DNA from: Micrasema longulum
Lineage: Eukaryota > Arthropoda > Insecta > Trichoptera > Brachycentridae
Direction of reading: 5' to 3'
NCBI GenBank assembly: GCA_022494885.1
Contig: JAGVSM010003685.1
Location: forward strand, 162,498 to 226,497
DNA length: 64,000 nucleotides
The position numbers and the translations under genes were made by a program. Shown piece by piece: positions 1 to 10,394 of this stretch; the stretch's first letter is position 1, and each line of letters begins with the position of its first letter. Below the pieces are notes generated by a model. The model did no database searches. It was given only the letters and a program-made list of their open reading frames with translations, and was not told the DNA's origin.

Positions 1-633
1 ATTAACATAAAAGAACATCTAGGCGTAATAATATTGCCACTATAAAAAATAAGTTAAATTATTATATTTTTTCCATCTGTTTTACTATCTTCCTGAGTAT
101 ATGTATCGAGAAGTCAAAGGAACCGGCTTTGTAATCTCTTGGTAAATAAACACAGACAATCGTTAAGCATACCGTCTTGGTAACTGTCAAAAGTCTTATA
201 AAAATCATGTTTACGAGAGCATTTTTTACTTGAATTGGGATTTATTGGAATGTATAATCACTTTGCAGTGGCTACTTTTTATCACAGAAGCGTATTTAAA
301 ATACCAAACTATTTAAAGTTTTAGCGAAGTAAGAAATGCGGACCAAATTTTCGGGGTCATTCATTGGTTGAATTCGATCATATAATGTCGAAATTATCGG
401 TAGAACATACCAAGGTAAAAAGAGATAGTACAGAAAATAACACTCCGCAATGAAGAAGTTCAGTGCTACGGGAAATTGGATACATAAAATATTTTCTTAA
501 GCGCGGTAAAAATTAAAGCTTTAAATTTTACTGCGAATTTTCTTGAAAATGTATGGAAAAAAAAACGATTTTAATAAAAACGAACTGCTTTGAATTACGT
601 CACATTTCTTTCGAATCATCTAAAATTAGCGAT
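1..633. other. AT-rich stretch, nothing recognised
   Basis: I see no coding, RNA or repeat signal that I can name in this stretch. The open frame that enters the next feature at about 553 is only LINE-like from about 634 onward. Confidence 0.5.
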
Positions 634-1372
634 GAACAAAAGTCAAAAGTGATGGTATTTGAAAGGGGAAGTGAGGTTACTGACTGCATAATAAATGTAA
701 ACAACGAATGTCTTGCACAAGTAGAAGAATTTGTATATCTAAGAAGCATGTTTTCAAGAGATGGAAGAGTAGAAAAAGATATTGAAAGGAGAGTGAATGC
801 GGGCAACAAAATAAACGGAGCACTAAGCACAGTAATTGTTAATAAAAAAATCTCAATCGAAGCTAAACTGGCAGTGCACAACGGAGTTTTAGTCCCAACA
901 GTTATGTTTGGAAGTGAAACATGGAACTGGCAGAGGAAGGACGAAAGCAGAGTGAACGCGGTTGAAATGCGATCTCTTAGACGAATGTGTGGAAAAATCA
1001 ATGTATGACAGGGTTACAAATGATGAAATCTGGCGAAAGTGTTAATCTAAATATAGTAGTCAAGTAATAATTGATAAGATTAAGAAAGGGTCTATGAGAT
1101 GGTTTGATCACGTAGAACGAATGGACGACGAAAGAATAGTAAATCAAGTATATATGGCAAACATTAACGTTATCGTGAGACGAGGATCACCAAGGAAGAC
1201 GTGGCATGATCAGATGAACCAAAATCTTAAGTCTGGTCATGTCAAAAGCTGACAGAACTGAAGGGCATGTATGACAAGATGTATGTATGTGGAAGAAGCT
1301 AGAAATGTATGCCAGGATAGACGTGTGTGGCGGTCCATTCTTTCTGCCTATCCTTACGGGGAAATGGTGTAA
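634..1372 (+). pseudogene. RTE-type LINE, 3' part of ORF2 (broken)
   Basis: This is the C-terminal part of a non-LTR retrotransposon polyprotein, downstream of the RT core. It is the same family as the element at 35115-38090. Seen in translation: VMVFERG, then EEFVYLRSMFSRDG, DIERRVNAGNK, SRVNAVEMRSLRRMCGK, and after a stop near 1008 and frame changes SPRKTWHDQ, SGHVKS, and RSILSAYPYGEMV at the end. The matching residues in the 35-38 kb copy are VMVFERN, EEFVYLGSMFTRDG and RSILSAYPSGEMA. The RT catalytic core and endonuclease are absent, which fits the 5' truncation usual for LINE copies. At least one stop and one frameshift make it dead. Confidence 0.85.
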
Positions 1373-1376
1373 TGGT

Positions 1377-1392
1377 AATAGTAGTAGTAGTT
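1377..1392 (+). repeat. (TAG)n microsatellite at LINE 3' end
   Basis: A short TAG run directly follows the end of the RTE coding fragment. It sits where other copies of the family start their 3' UTR with GTGATGGTT-type repeats, so it is probably the degenerated start of the 3' UTR. Confidence 0.6.
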
Positions 1393-1579
1393 GTAATCTA
1401 ATCATTGAGTGCTGTGATAGATTTCCGGTTTACGGGAAGCCAATTTACCAATCTACAGAACTTGTGACGTCACACGCGGAGTAATTTCAAAATTACAAAA
1501 CTTTAAAAATCATGGCGATGTTAATACGATACACTTTTTTAAATTTTTGGCTTAGTTTGACAGTCTATTAACTTATTTA
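1393..1579. other. Unassigned spacer
   Basis: I recognise nothing here. It lies between the RTE 3' end and the first foldback repeat. Confidence 0.4.
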
Positions 1580-1951
1580 AAAAAATACATATCACAACAG
1601 AGATGAAGAACATTTTAGAGAGGGTAATATAGAATTCTAGACATCTACAAGGCTTATGACCAGTCATTGGCTGGTTTAAGTGGCCACTTTACACACTATA
1701 AAACATTCACAGATGAAAGAACTGAAGGATTATAGATGTTTAAATATTGGCAGATTGGTGAATGTTGCATAGAATGTAAAGTGGCCACTTAAACCAGCCA
1801 ATGACAGGTCATAAGCCCTGTAGATGCCCAGACTTCTATATTACCTTCTCCAAAATGTTATTTATCTCTGTTGTAATATGTTAATATCTACAGCTTCCTA
1901 GGGAGTTGAATCCAGTCCTTGTCTGTAGAAATTTGGAAAAACTGAAAATAT
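1580..1951. mobile_element. Foldback/MITE family FB, copy 1 (both arms)
   Basis: Two long arms (about 1586-1713 and 1752-1881) are near-reverse complements. The left arm reads ...GGTTTAAGTGGCCACTTTAC and the right arm GTAAAGTGGCCACTTAAACC. Outside the right arm comes the family terminus, with CCTAGGGAGTTGAATCCAGT then a degraded GTCCAAA/ACTCAAAATATT end. No ORF is present. It can fold into a hairpin of over 100 bp, so it is a non-autonomous palindromic element of unknown superfamily. Confidence 0.8.
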
Positions 1952-2088
1952 TATATAAAAAAAAATATTAAAAAATCATTGACCTTTCCCGTTCTTTGCG
2001 TTTTTTATAGAAAAATAAAAAAATGATTTTTTTGATTTTTTCGATTTTTCTTACAATATTTAACCTTTGTTTTTACCTTTAGATTTTA

Positions 2089-2491
2089 AACAATATTTTG
2101 AGTTTGTCCAAATGTTTGTATGTAAATGTATAGTATGTCCTACAAAATTTGGACAAACTCAAAATATTGTTGATAAATCCACCTGGTTCATGAAGAAGTA
2201 TAGAAATAGAAAAAATAACATTTTTAGGCGTTGCCTAGTATGTAGGTGAAATAATTCAATTAATGAATCTCACCCGCATAAATAAAGGTTTCAGCTCTTT
2301 AACTTCACAAACATCAACATATGAAAGAATCGAAGGAATATAGATGTTCAAATATAGGCAGAATGGTGAATGTTACACAATGTGTAAAGTGGCCACTTAA
2401 ACCAGCCATTGACAGGTCAGAAGCCCTGTAGATGCCTAGACTTCTACATTACCTTCTCTTAAATGTTCTTCAACTCTGTTGTAATATGTCA
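2089..2491. mobile_element. FB copy 2, with a mini-palindrome of its terminus
   Basis: The family terminus CAATATTTTGAGTTTGTCC occurs at 2090-2117 and again inverted at 2143-2172, separated by only about 26 bp. Then come the internal FB segment (AGGCGTTGCCT ... CACCCGCATAAATAAAGG) and the right arm with GTAAAGTGGCCACTTAAACC and GCCCTGTAGATGCCTAGAC, ending near GTTGTAATATGTCAA. The left arm is collapsed to its tip. Confidence 0.75.
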
Positions 2492-3310
2492 ATTTAAATT
2501 TTAACTTAAATTAGTTTAAAGAAAATACCATATTAATAAATCATTATAAGACGTCATTTTTATTAACAACGTTATATTGTTTTTTAATTGGGAACGTAGT
2601 AATAAGCCGTTGGAGTATATATTTTATTTTTTAGCTTTAATAGTGAAACTTAAATAATATCTTGAATTTTATCGCAAAGGACTGGCTCTTTTTTATTTAT
2701 TTTACAGAGATAATAAATAATCCAATCGTGTACTTACTCGCTATTATATTATTTCCTGCGAGAATAGAACGTTTTGGTGGCAAAATAAGTAAAATTGAAT
2801 GAAGGATGTGACTTCCTTTTATTTTAGTACTTACTTGGTGGTAACTTATTTTATCAGTGTAAAAATAGTACCACGTAACCGGGTTTTATTACTCAACCCA
2901 ATATTTATTTTCTCCCAGATTTTACCGAACCACAGATGTTTCCATGGCCAAGTTTTATTTTCTAAGAATCTGGTTTTATTTTTACATTAAAGATGGTTTA
3001 CCGTTGTTATATTATGGTTTTGCTACGTATTATCGGCCGACGGGTGTACTTGAATTAGTTAAGAAATGAGAAATCGATCAACGATTATAAGCAGGTGTTG
3101 CTTACCAAATAATAACATCGTAATTATTAACGTAGAAGATATTCTGTATTGAATTGATATTTGATATGGTTTTGGAAAATATTTATCAATGTTTATCGTA
3201 TGGTGTAATGGAACCAAAAATCTTACGTAATTTTATCACAATCGGATATATGATTTATAAAAATAAATGTAAATTGTTATTTCGCGCTAAGATTACCATT
3301 CCGCGCAGTA
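2492..3310. other. AT-rich stretch, nothing recognised
   Basis: Short open frames occur but none shows protein-like composition or a motif I recognise. Confidence 0.4.
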
Positions 3311-3895
3311 TTAACTCTTGTGTGGCTGTGATGTCACACTAGTCGACAAACAATACAAGACTTTTTTTGTAAAAGAAATATTTGCGTTCTTCTGATTTAC
3401 CCAAATATTTCATTTTGAGGGCCATTTTCAACGGGTTGTAAATAACTCACTATTAGAAAATGGGAATCAAGTTGGGGTAGAGTGGGATTCGAACCACGGA
3501 CCTTTGATCCGTGAGTCCGAGACACTAGCCACAGGACCACAACCCGATTCTCACTCTCTCTCTCTCGATATATCTCTCTTATATTTTTGAATGCTGAAAT
3601 TATTTTTTTTTATAATCTTCAAATTGACACTTTCACATCGGATTTGGAAAACAAAATTTGTATAACTATGCTGGATTTTACCCAAAGAATTATGTCCGCA
3701 AATACAGCAAAACATCTGTATTAGAGGGAGCGCGAAGATAGAACACATAACAAAGAAGCCAGAGACGCTGTTCTCTAGCCGCCGTAGCCGGTTTTGTGTG
3801 GAACAAATTCAGTCGGTTGTTGACAGTGATGGGAGACGCACGCGCGAATTATGAGCGGTGAATTTATGTTTATTATTTTTTTGACACAAGGCTAA
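3311..3895. repeat. Repeat family G, copy 1 (split by a SINE)
   Basis: This matches 32407-32795 at low divergence. Shared landmarks are CTCTTGTGTGGCTGTGAT, CACACTAGTCGACA, GATATATCTCTCTTAT, GAGACGCTGTTCT and ATGAGCGG. In this copy the block between about 3363 and 3566 is extra and is a tRNA-derived SINE plus a TC run. I see no ORF and no terminal inverted repeats, so the element class is unknown. Confidence 0.75.
3363..3550 (-). mobile_element. tRNA-derived SINE (SINE-2), inserted in repeat G
   Basis: On the minus strand the tRNA-like head starts near 3550. It has an A-box-like TGGCTAGTGTCTCGG and a B-box GGTTCGAATCC, followed by a unique body (GAGTTATTTACAACCCGTTG, AAAATGGCCCTC) and an AT-rich 3' end near 3363. 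Relatives are at 5580-6375 and 8470-8600. A (TC)n run at about 3551-3566 lies at the head side. The second repeat G copy lacks this block, which proves it is an insertion. Confidence 0.8.
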
Positions 3896-5439
3896 ATTAT
3901 ATGTTTATTTTTATAATTATGGAAAAGGAATTATAAAACAGTATGCCCTAATGTTTTTTTCCCAAATGTCTGAGCTTTAGAATATTCCGTCTTTTGCGTG
4001 TGGAAACACGATGTTACATCACCGCGCGCAAAGGGATTATTCACCACAGTATTTTAAGAGTTAAAAACACACTTCTACTCAAAATAGCAGTACCTACTCC
4101 AATTTAAATAAGATTGAGTATATCCAAATTTTCTATCTACGTGACTTTAATTCAAATCCGTAACATGGGCTTTTGGTATTTCCCAAATAAACCCCGATAA
4201 AATATTATATTCACTCCCGAAAAAAGTCAAAGTTGATTCGATCAATACCTCTAGGTTCAGTATCAGGTTTCCCATTCCATTTTCACCTTTGTCATAAATT
4301 GTCGATGTGCACGTCACGGGATACAGTTTCCATACGTGACCGTTGGAGACTCAGCCACTTGTACTTTTGCTGTATTTTATTGTTTTTTCCCCGTGTAAGT
4401 AAAACTGGAAAAATGTTGACTTAGGACTTTCCGCTTTCCGATTTTAATCCCCGCCGCCAAAATGCGATCCATCCAACTCGACAGATTCAACTTCTCTCTG
4501 GATGTAAAGCGGTACCATATCTTGAATATTCAACTTCGCACTTTGATTTTTACACAAAATGTTTAATCTTGTTTCAAATCGTTCAATAGGATCAAAATTA
4601 TAATTCTAAAAGTATGTATTTAGCTAGTTTATACATTGCCATTTTCTTTCATCTTCTCACTGGCGCGGCGGGGCGCTTTAGAGTAGACACATATTTATCT
4701 TCTTACAAAAACTTAAACGGCGTATACGTGTGCTTAAATTCTTTTCTCAGTTTAAATTCTTTACTTTGGTTGATATTATAAAAGCACAGAGGTAAAAGAT
4801 TACGAAATAAAGTTATTTTATTGAAAAGTAATTCGTGTCTCAATTTTCTGAAATCCGCTTATAAGAGATTTATTCTTTAATGATATTATTTAACAATAAC
4901 TACTGCATTATTTAAGGAGTTTTTAAAGGTCTCAATTAATAATTTTATAGATTTATTTACGTTTTCATTAGAAGGGGAAGAGTTTAAATGTGTAAGTGAA
5001 AAACCGTTATCAAGCACAAAAATCTGTATTCATTCCGCAGATTCGTGGATCGTCATATTTATGAACTAAATCAGGAAAATTTCGTAACAAAATCGTTTAC
5101 GACTCTCCCAAAACGACGAAAATAAGCAGAAAATAAGAAAATTAATAGCGGGATTGTATGTGAACAATAAACGCGAGAAAATTTAATGGAGCAAAGGGGA
5201 TTATTGGCTGTATAACGAGCTGGAGCTTTAGGGGCTGAAGGCGGCACGCGACGGGGGCTGAGACTGGGAATTTCTTACAACAGGAACACGTTTCTTTTAG
5301 AAACTTAGGAAGACTGTCGTTGCATTCAATGATGAGCTTGGAATTTAAAATAATTATCTACTTTTCAACATATTATCCTGATTATTTTAACGTAAATATG
5401 AATGGATTTTTGTTGTTTTGTTTGTAAAGCATTGCATGA
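3896..5439. other. Long stretch without genes
   Basis: Mostly AT-rich. Two GC-richer patches, about 4435-4510 and 5195-5260, show no ORF or repeat partner in this window. They could be host regulatory or degraded repeat sequence; the sequence alone does not decide. Confidence 0.3.
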
Positions 5440-5505
5440 AATTAACAAATTACAACAGCGATGGAGAACATTTTGGAGAAGAGAATATTGCGTGAAAGTT
5501 TTAAG
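5440..5505. repeat. FB family fragment
   Basis: ATTAACAAATTACAACAGCG then ATGGAGAACATTTTGGAGAA match the inner part of the FB left arm (compare 59515 and 42117). The similarity fades after about 5505. Confidence 0.6.
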
Positions 5506-5695
5506 AAGGCTTTAAAACACTGTTTCCAGGTTAATGCTGTCTCACAGGAGCCAAAATTTTAGAATTCGAGTAAACTGATTTCGTAGCCAGTGTCGCGAGC
5601 TCACGAATCAAATATCCGAGGTTTGAACTACACTCTACCACAACTCGATTCTTATTTTTTATAGTAAATTATTTACAGCTTATTGAAAATGCCCC

Positions 5696-6296
5696 CAAAT
5701 ATATTTATTTATTTATCCAACCTTTTGTACATAACTTTATTTGTACATTGGCGGGCTTATTGCCAAATGGCAATTTCTTCCAACCAACCAATAAAATGAA
5801 AGTTTTTTTATTATAATTCAAGTTTCAGAACATATTCAATAGAAAAATAAGATCAATAAGCTAAAGATATAAAATAAATATAAATAAACGTATTTGTTTA
5901 TAAATTACCTTAAATCGAAACTATTATTCAATGGGAAAAAGGAAAAAAGAGGAAAAAAAAAGGAGGAGATATTAAGGAAGAGAAAGGAGATGTTCCTTCA
6001 GACGTGATTTAATCAGAGATAATGTAGTAACATCTTTGATGGTGGATGGGAGATGATTCCACAGTCGAGCCGCATGGACACTATATGAGTTAGAGAAGAA
6101 AGAGGAATTGTGGATGGGTATTAAGAGAGTGCCTTGAGAATTAGAACGAAGAGGTAAACCATGGACTGATAAGCGTTGAAATTTTTCACGCAGGTATATA
6201 GGAGCGTTAGGACTATGAAGTACATTGAACAGAAGAGAGGAGGAGTGATAGTCTCTCCGCTGTCTAATTTTGAGCCATTTCAGTTGCCTACGATTT
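5696..6296 (-). mobile_element. CR1-like LINE 3' end (Zenon-like), inserted in SINE-2
   Basis: A 5'-truncated non-LTR element with the last ~105 codons of its polyprotein and a 3' UTR of about 270 bp. The UTR holds a hairpin-prone TTGCCATTTGGCAATAAGCC (minus strand) and ends in an ATTT/TAAA-type tail at 5696-5715. The same 3' UTR recurs at 34040-34290. I assign it to the CR1 group by the C-terminal motif and UTR; the 'Zenon' likeness is from memory of lepidopteran elements and is not certain. Confidence 0.75.
5972..6293 (-). pseudogene. LINE polyprotein C-terminus (readable frame)
   Basis: There is no start codon, but the frame is open for about 105 residues and then stops (TAA). It reads QLKWLKIRQRRDYHSS, LLFNVLHSPNAPIYLREKF, HAARLWNHLPSTIKD, LIKSRLKEHLLSLP. 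The pattern of a 'YLRE' helix, an 'ARLWNHLP' block and a terminal 'K..L..HLL' is the conserved tail found after the RT domain in CR1/L2/Jockey-group LINEs. The lack of stops suggests a fairly young copy, but the catalytic domains are absent. Confidence 0.8.
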
Positions 6297-6375
6297 CAGA
6301 AATGTGGTCATATTTTCTTAGATATTTGCGTAAATTGTAAGAACGCAAATATTGTTTTTTTTTAAAAAAAGTTAA

Positions 6376-8469
6376 TGTTATAAAGGTTTCAGCTAGTTGT
6401 TCAGAAAATTTAAACTACTGCTATAAAATAATACGTATTTATTTATCTGCGTACCCTATTTTGAAATAAAAAAATCGTCGTCTTGAATACTGTAAAGTTT
6501 TGAACTCTTGATAATTTTTAATTTTTTGAAATGTCATATTATTTTTTTGTCCATCGATTTTGACTGTTAGAAGTATGTTGTCTTATGATATTATGTGTTT
6601 TAAAAATTGCACCCACATACAATGAAAACCTAAAAAACCTGTCTCGATAAAACTGCTATCAAAAAGTGGGATATTGTTTTTAAACTGACAATTACCTACT
6701 TTTTCTTAATTTGTTTGTATGTTTCGGTTTTCATTGTTTATCATTTAAATTACATCTTTTCCCTATGATATATGGTATTCGCACGATATTCTATTAAAAT
6801 ATGCGTAAAAGTGTAGTGTACAAATATACTGTTCCATAATACGACAATATTTCATTTCCTTTTATTTTCTTCCCGCGACACATCTAGTGTTGTTAGTGCT
6901 GAAATATTGGTCCAATTATTCTAATCTTGCGAAAATCACATCAATTCTGACATGATAAAGTATTACCATAAATATTGTAACTGAATATTGTTCTTTTGGA
7001 TAAGAATTGCGTATGTAGAAAACATTTTTTTGCTGTTCGCTGTAGACCATAATAATCCTTATGCGTTTCCATATCATTTACTTATTGATCATTAAAATAT
7101 TTTTACCGGCAGGCATTTGTATGTTACAAAAATGTAAATTCTTTCAGCGTCTCTTTTGTTATCAATTTCATTTTTATTTACCTATATGAAACCCTAAAAA
7201 ACGTCATTGTAAGTTATTGTTCTGTATGTAAATCTGAAATGTAAATAGACCAACGGTCCAGATTGTTTAATTTTGAATAATCAATATTAAATTTAAGTAT
7301 AGTATTTGAAAATTCAAATATTAAAGGTAAAAACGTTAATCATGCTTTCTTGTTGAATATCATTATCAAAAAATCAATACGTTTATATAGGCAAACATTA
7401 TATTTTTTTTAAATTTTAACGAAAAAACTTACGGTAACCTTTAAACCTATCTAGTTTTTCTATTCTACGATTTATATTACCTACATAAACTCCTGTTTAT
7501 TTTATTTTATTAAAATGTGTTCATGACAAAACGCATACATTTTTATCCAAACAATATCATTATTGACATAATATAGGGTAGCGAAATGTATTTTTCGGAT
7601 AAAAAAAAGCTTATCTTTCAGTAGATATTTAAATACTTATACAGCCATTTGCATAAGAATGAATTTTGTAAAAAAAAAACGAATCAATTCACGTTTTACG
7701 AATTGCCTTAATTCCTCGCTAACGCAGACAGACAAAAATGTAAAGCATTATTTCTTATCATATTTCTTCCACGTAATTTTTTTTTTCCTCCATAATTTAG
7801 CATTGCTACACGAGCGAACATTCATGTACGCGTTGTGAGATATTGTGCTGTAGGGCTAAAACATATTTCATTAAAGCTGATGAAGTGGAGTGCACGGAAC
7901 AAACAAAAGTCATTCCTTTCTTCAGTAATTCATAATTAAGGTTAATTGCAAAGACATGTATTTTTAAACTTTCTGTAAAACGATTTTTACGTAGCAATTA
8001 ACTCTATAGTCAGCTGGTTTCAGACGTGTTCCATGAAAATGGAAGCTGCGTTTTAAATACACATATTTAACAATAAAATCTACTGAAACTTTGTAGTTTT
8101 TAAATTAAATTAACAAGGTAGAGAATTATTGTAGATGAGTATTCTAAGAAATTAATCCATGAACATTTATCATTATTTGTCATATTCTTACTTTGGAAAA
8201 TGATTCACATGTTGAAAAAATAGTAAATAAAACGAAATGAACGATCGATTAATGATGGAATGCGCATCATATTGACGGGGTTGATAAAAAAATAACACGT
8301 TTATAGTATATTTGAAGTTGTCTAATATATCGTCTATTCAGTTCTGAACCATTTTAAACGCCAAAACATAAAATGTGATGGTAAGCGATTTTTTTTTACT
8401 TTGCAAATGGTACGTTCCGTATTGTAAACGTCATATTATTGTAAAATTGTAAAAAGCGAGTAAATCATG
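6376..8469. other. Long AT-rich stretch, nothing recognised
   Basis: More than 2 kb of AT-rich DNA with no coding signal. The short minus-strand frame at 7806-7997 has no motif I know and is not supported. Confidence 0.4.
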
Positions 8470-8605
8470 TTGAACCGGGTTGTATTCCCGTGGTAGTATT
8501 GTGCACTCACGGGCCAAAGGTCCGAGGTTCAAATCCCACTCAATTGAAATATTTGAGTAAATAATAAGAACTAGAGTATTTCTCTTTAAAAAAAAGGTTA
8601 ACAAT
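8470..8605 (+). mobile_element. SINE-2 copy (tRNA-derived)
   Basis: Head GGGTTGTATTCCCGTGGTAG, then CACTCACGGGCCAAAGGTCC and the B-box GAGGTTCAAATCCC. The body is shortened and goes directly to AAATATTTGAGTAAATAATA and the A-rich 3' end near 8600. Compared with the copy at 3363-3550, the middle of the body is deleted. Confidence 0.75.
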
Positions 8606-8804
8606 TCAAAGTATAATTGCCTTCTAAGGGTATTCTAGGAGCTTAGGAAAGTTCAGAAAAATGATTTTTAGTGTTTAGCGTTTAGGATAAAAAGTCATTA
8701 TTGAATAACCTTAAAAATAATGCATATTTACATTTATGATTATACAAAAAGAAAGGAAATATCACAGGTGTTTAGGATAGTTCAGAATTGAGTAAACAAT
8801 ATAC

Positions 8805-8870
8805 TGTTTACTTATTTACATATTGCAACAGAGATTAAGATCATTTTAGAAAAGGGAATATAGAAGTCCA
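8805..8870. repeat. FB family fragment
   Basis: ACATATTGCAACAGAGATTA, CATTTTAGAAAAGGGAATAT and GAAGTCC match the FB left arm. The rest of the element is missing. Confidence 0.55.
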
Positions 8871-9344
8871 TATTTCAAAAGAAAAAAAATCAAAATATGC
8901 ATATTTTAAACATTTGTAGAAAATTTATTCCACGTCGCACAAAACAAAAGTTTATCTCATTACCATCGAATTTTTTGGATTATTAGACCATTTGAACATA
9001 ACTAGATAATTAAAATTTATATAACCACAAACCATATCAACCTATTTTTTTATTATTATTACGTACTATTTCAATATATTTTTTATTGCAATAAAATTTT
9101 AAGTGCTTTTATGTCCCCTTCCAAAGACAAGAGTTTTTACCTTTTATGAAAAAGCACTGCGAATTTGAAAATCGTCAAACATTTTGATCTAGATAAGTTA
9201 GAATTTAGGAGACAGATTTTATTTTTATTTTATTCCTCGCCCAACCTGTACAAAGGCTGGACTGTAACTGTAATAAAAACGTGTATAATATAAAATAAAA
9301 GAATAAAACGTGAGAAGGCTAATTGTTATAAAAATATCCCTTAA
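8871..9344. other. Unassigned AT-rich spacer
   Basis: I recognise nothing. A short patch at about 9230-9275 (TCGCCCAACCTGTACAAAGG) could be a LINE 3' end, but it has no partner in this window. Confidence 0.3.
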
Positions 9345-9562
9345 AACAATTTATTCATTCTTTTTTAAGGGTTTAACCCGCTAAGCCTCAATTAAGAGGC
9401 TTCTCAGCAGGTGGGAAAGAGGGGGTATGGAAAGAGGTTATGAAAGATACATCGCAACACCCAGACCAATTGAGAAATAAATCTATCTTGCAACTGGCGG
9501 GAATCGAATCCGCGACTCCAGTTTCGCAGTTAGCCGTCTAACCAACTGCGCCACGGCGCATG
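9345..9562 (-). mobile_element. tRNA-derived SINE (SINE-3)
   Basis: On the minus strand the head reads GCGCCGTGGCGCAGTTGGTT, a good A-box, followed about 35 bp later by GGATTCGATTCCC (B-box). The body holds GGTGTTGCGATGTATC, TTTCCCACCTGCTGAG and TTAGCGGGTTAAACCC, and ends in an AT-rich tail. Both boxes look functional. The non-tRNA body rules out a plain tRNA gene. It is the only copy of this family in the window. Confidence 0.8.
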
Positions 9563-9660
9563 TCACACATAATTTACATTTATTGGGACACAAGTGCCAA
9601 CTCCATGGGACTTAACTCCTTGCACGAGGTGGGATGAATAAATATAACACAATAATAATA
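9563..9660 (-). mobile_element. LINE 3' UTR fragment (family H)
   Basis: It shares AAGTCCCATGGAGTTGGCAC and the following sequence with the plus-strand copy at 40145-40250, which ends in (TAAA)n. A weak third relative lies near 44990-45040. No coding part remains. Confidence 0.6.
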
Positions 9661-9695
9661 TAATACAACAAAAATATTTATTTTTATTTTTATAG

Positions 9696-10190
9696 GAACG
9701 TAAAAGACATATTATCCACTATGTATTGGGAGCACAGGTTAGTTCGGTCCGTTTGTTTGTGGTCAAAAATGCATTTATTTCAGAACAAAATGAATAAATA
9801 AATTAATCAAATTATTGTCTATTGCTGGCTCTACTTTTTCCCACATCAGGTAACTTTCAAATTCCATCTCGAAAAAAGTATCTTCTTTTAAGGTGATTGA
9901 AAAGAGCTGTTGTGAGCTGTTGTGGAGTGTTAATGCATTGCCCCTTTTTCAGCTTGCAAAGACAACAGCTGGAGGCGCGATGCAGAAGCCTGGGTGAAGA
10001 TCTATGCGATATCCCATCGGTGATATATAATAAAGAACTCACACGAGAGGTAGTATCATACATGATCAATATAGTGCAGGCAATTGCTAAAATAAACCAA
10101 AGTAGGGAACAAAATGCCGAACACTACTCTAGTCGAACCGAAAGCCTGTTGACTACTGCTAACAGGCCGGCTTCTTTTGAAGAGTTTTAA
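9696..10190 (+). CDS. Candidate 3'-terminal exons of an unrecognised host gene
   Basis: Two exons are proposed. Exon 9696-9737 (42 nt) is preceded by a T-rich tract ending TTTTATAG and followed by the donor GTTAGT. Exon 9953-10190 is preceded by GCCCCTTTTTCAG and ends in TAA. The exons join in phase: the first supplies two bases and the second one base of a serine codon. Together they give about 92 residues: NVKDILSTMYWEHS, then LQRQQLEARCRSLGEDL, DIPSVIYNKELTREVV, SYMINIVQAIAKIN, and a C-terminus RPASFEEF. The composition (heptad-like L/A/I spacing, many Q/E/R) suggests a helical, partly coiled-coil tail. No retroelement motif is present. I do not recognise the protein. Upstream exons must exist but I could not identify them; the intron between the two exons is 215 bp. 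It could instead be a degraded unknown element, but splice sites, phase and a poly(A) signal together favour a host gene. Confidence 0.55.
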
Positions 10191-10351
10191 GTGGTTTCCT
10201 CTCCACGTGAGCAAATGCTGAGAAGTTCCTGACTAGCCCACATTAATATATCCCTCCTGATCCCAATGGTTTAGATAAGTTTCAAGATATTCAATTGCAG
10301 AAAAATCCACTTTTTGAAATATAAACCTTGTATATTATAAGCAAGGTAAAT

Positions 10352-10357
10352 AATAAA
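10352..10357 (+). terminator. Poly(A) signal AATAAA downstream of the exon candidate
   Basis: A canonical AATAAA lies about 160 nt after the stop codon at 10190 and is followed by an A-rich stretch at 10372-10380. It fits the 3' end of the transcript proposed for 9696-10190, although AATAAA is common by chance in AT-rich DNA. Confidence 0.4.
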
Positions 10358-10394
10358 GCAACTCCCATATATAAAAAAAAGGTAAGGAGCGAGT

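Larger units (their letters stand above)
5580..6375 (+). mobile_element. SINE-2 copy split by a LINE
   Basis: Left piece, about 5580-5695: a decayed tRNA-like head (GCCAGTGTCGCGAGCTC, B-box-like GAGGTTTGAACTAC) and body with ATTTACAGCTTATTGAAAATG. Right piece, about 6297-6375: the SINE 3' part with AAGAACGCAAATATTG, which in the uninterrupted copy at 3363-3550 lies just downstream of the GAAAATG segment. The LINE at 5696-6296 sits between them. Confidence 0.6.

Noticed and set aside
9490..9562. Stand-alone tRNA gene on the minus strand
   Set aside because: Same reasoning: the 3' side runs into a non-tRNA SINE body instead of a closing acceptor stem.
10201..10394. Further coding exon after 10190
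   Set aside because: Stops in all plus frames and a poly(A) signal; treated as 3' UTR of the candidate transcript.
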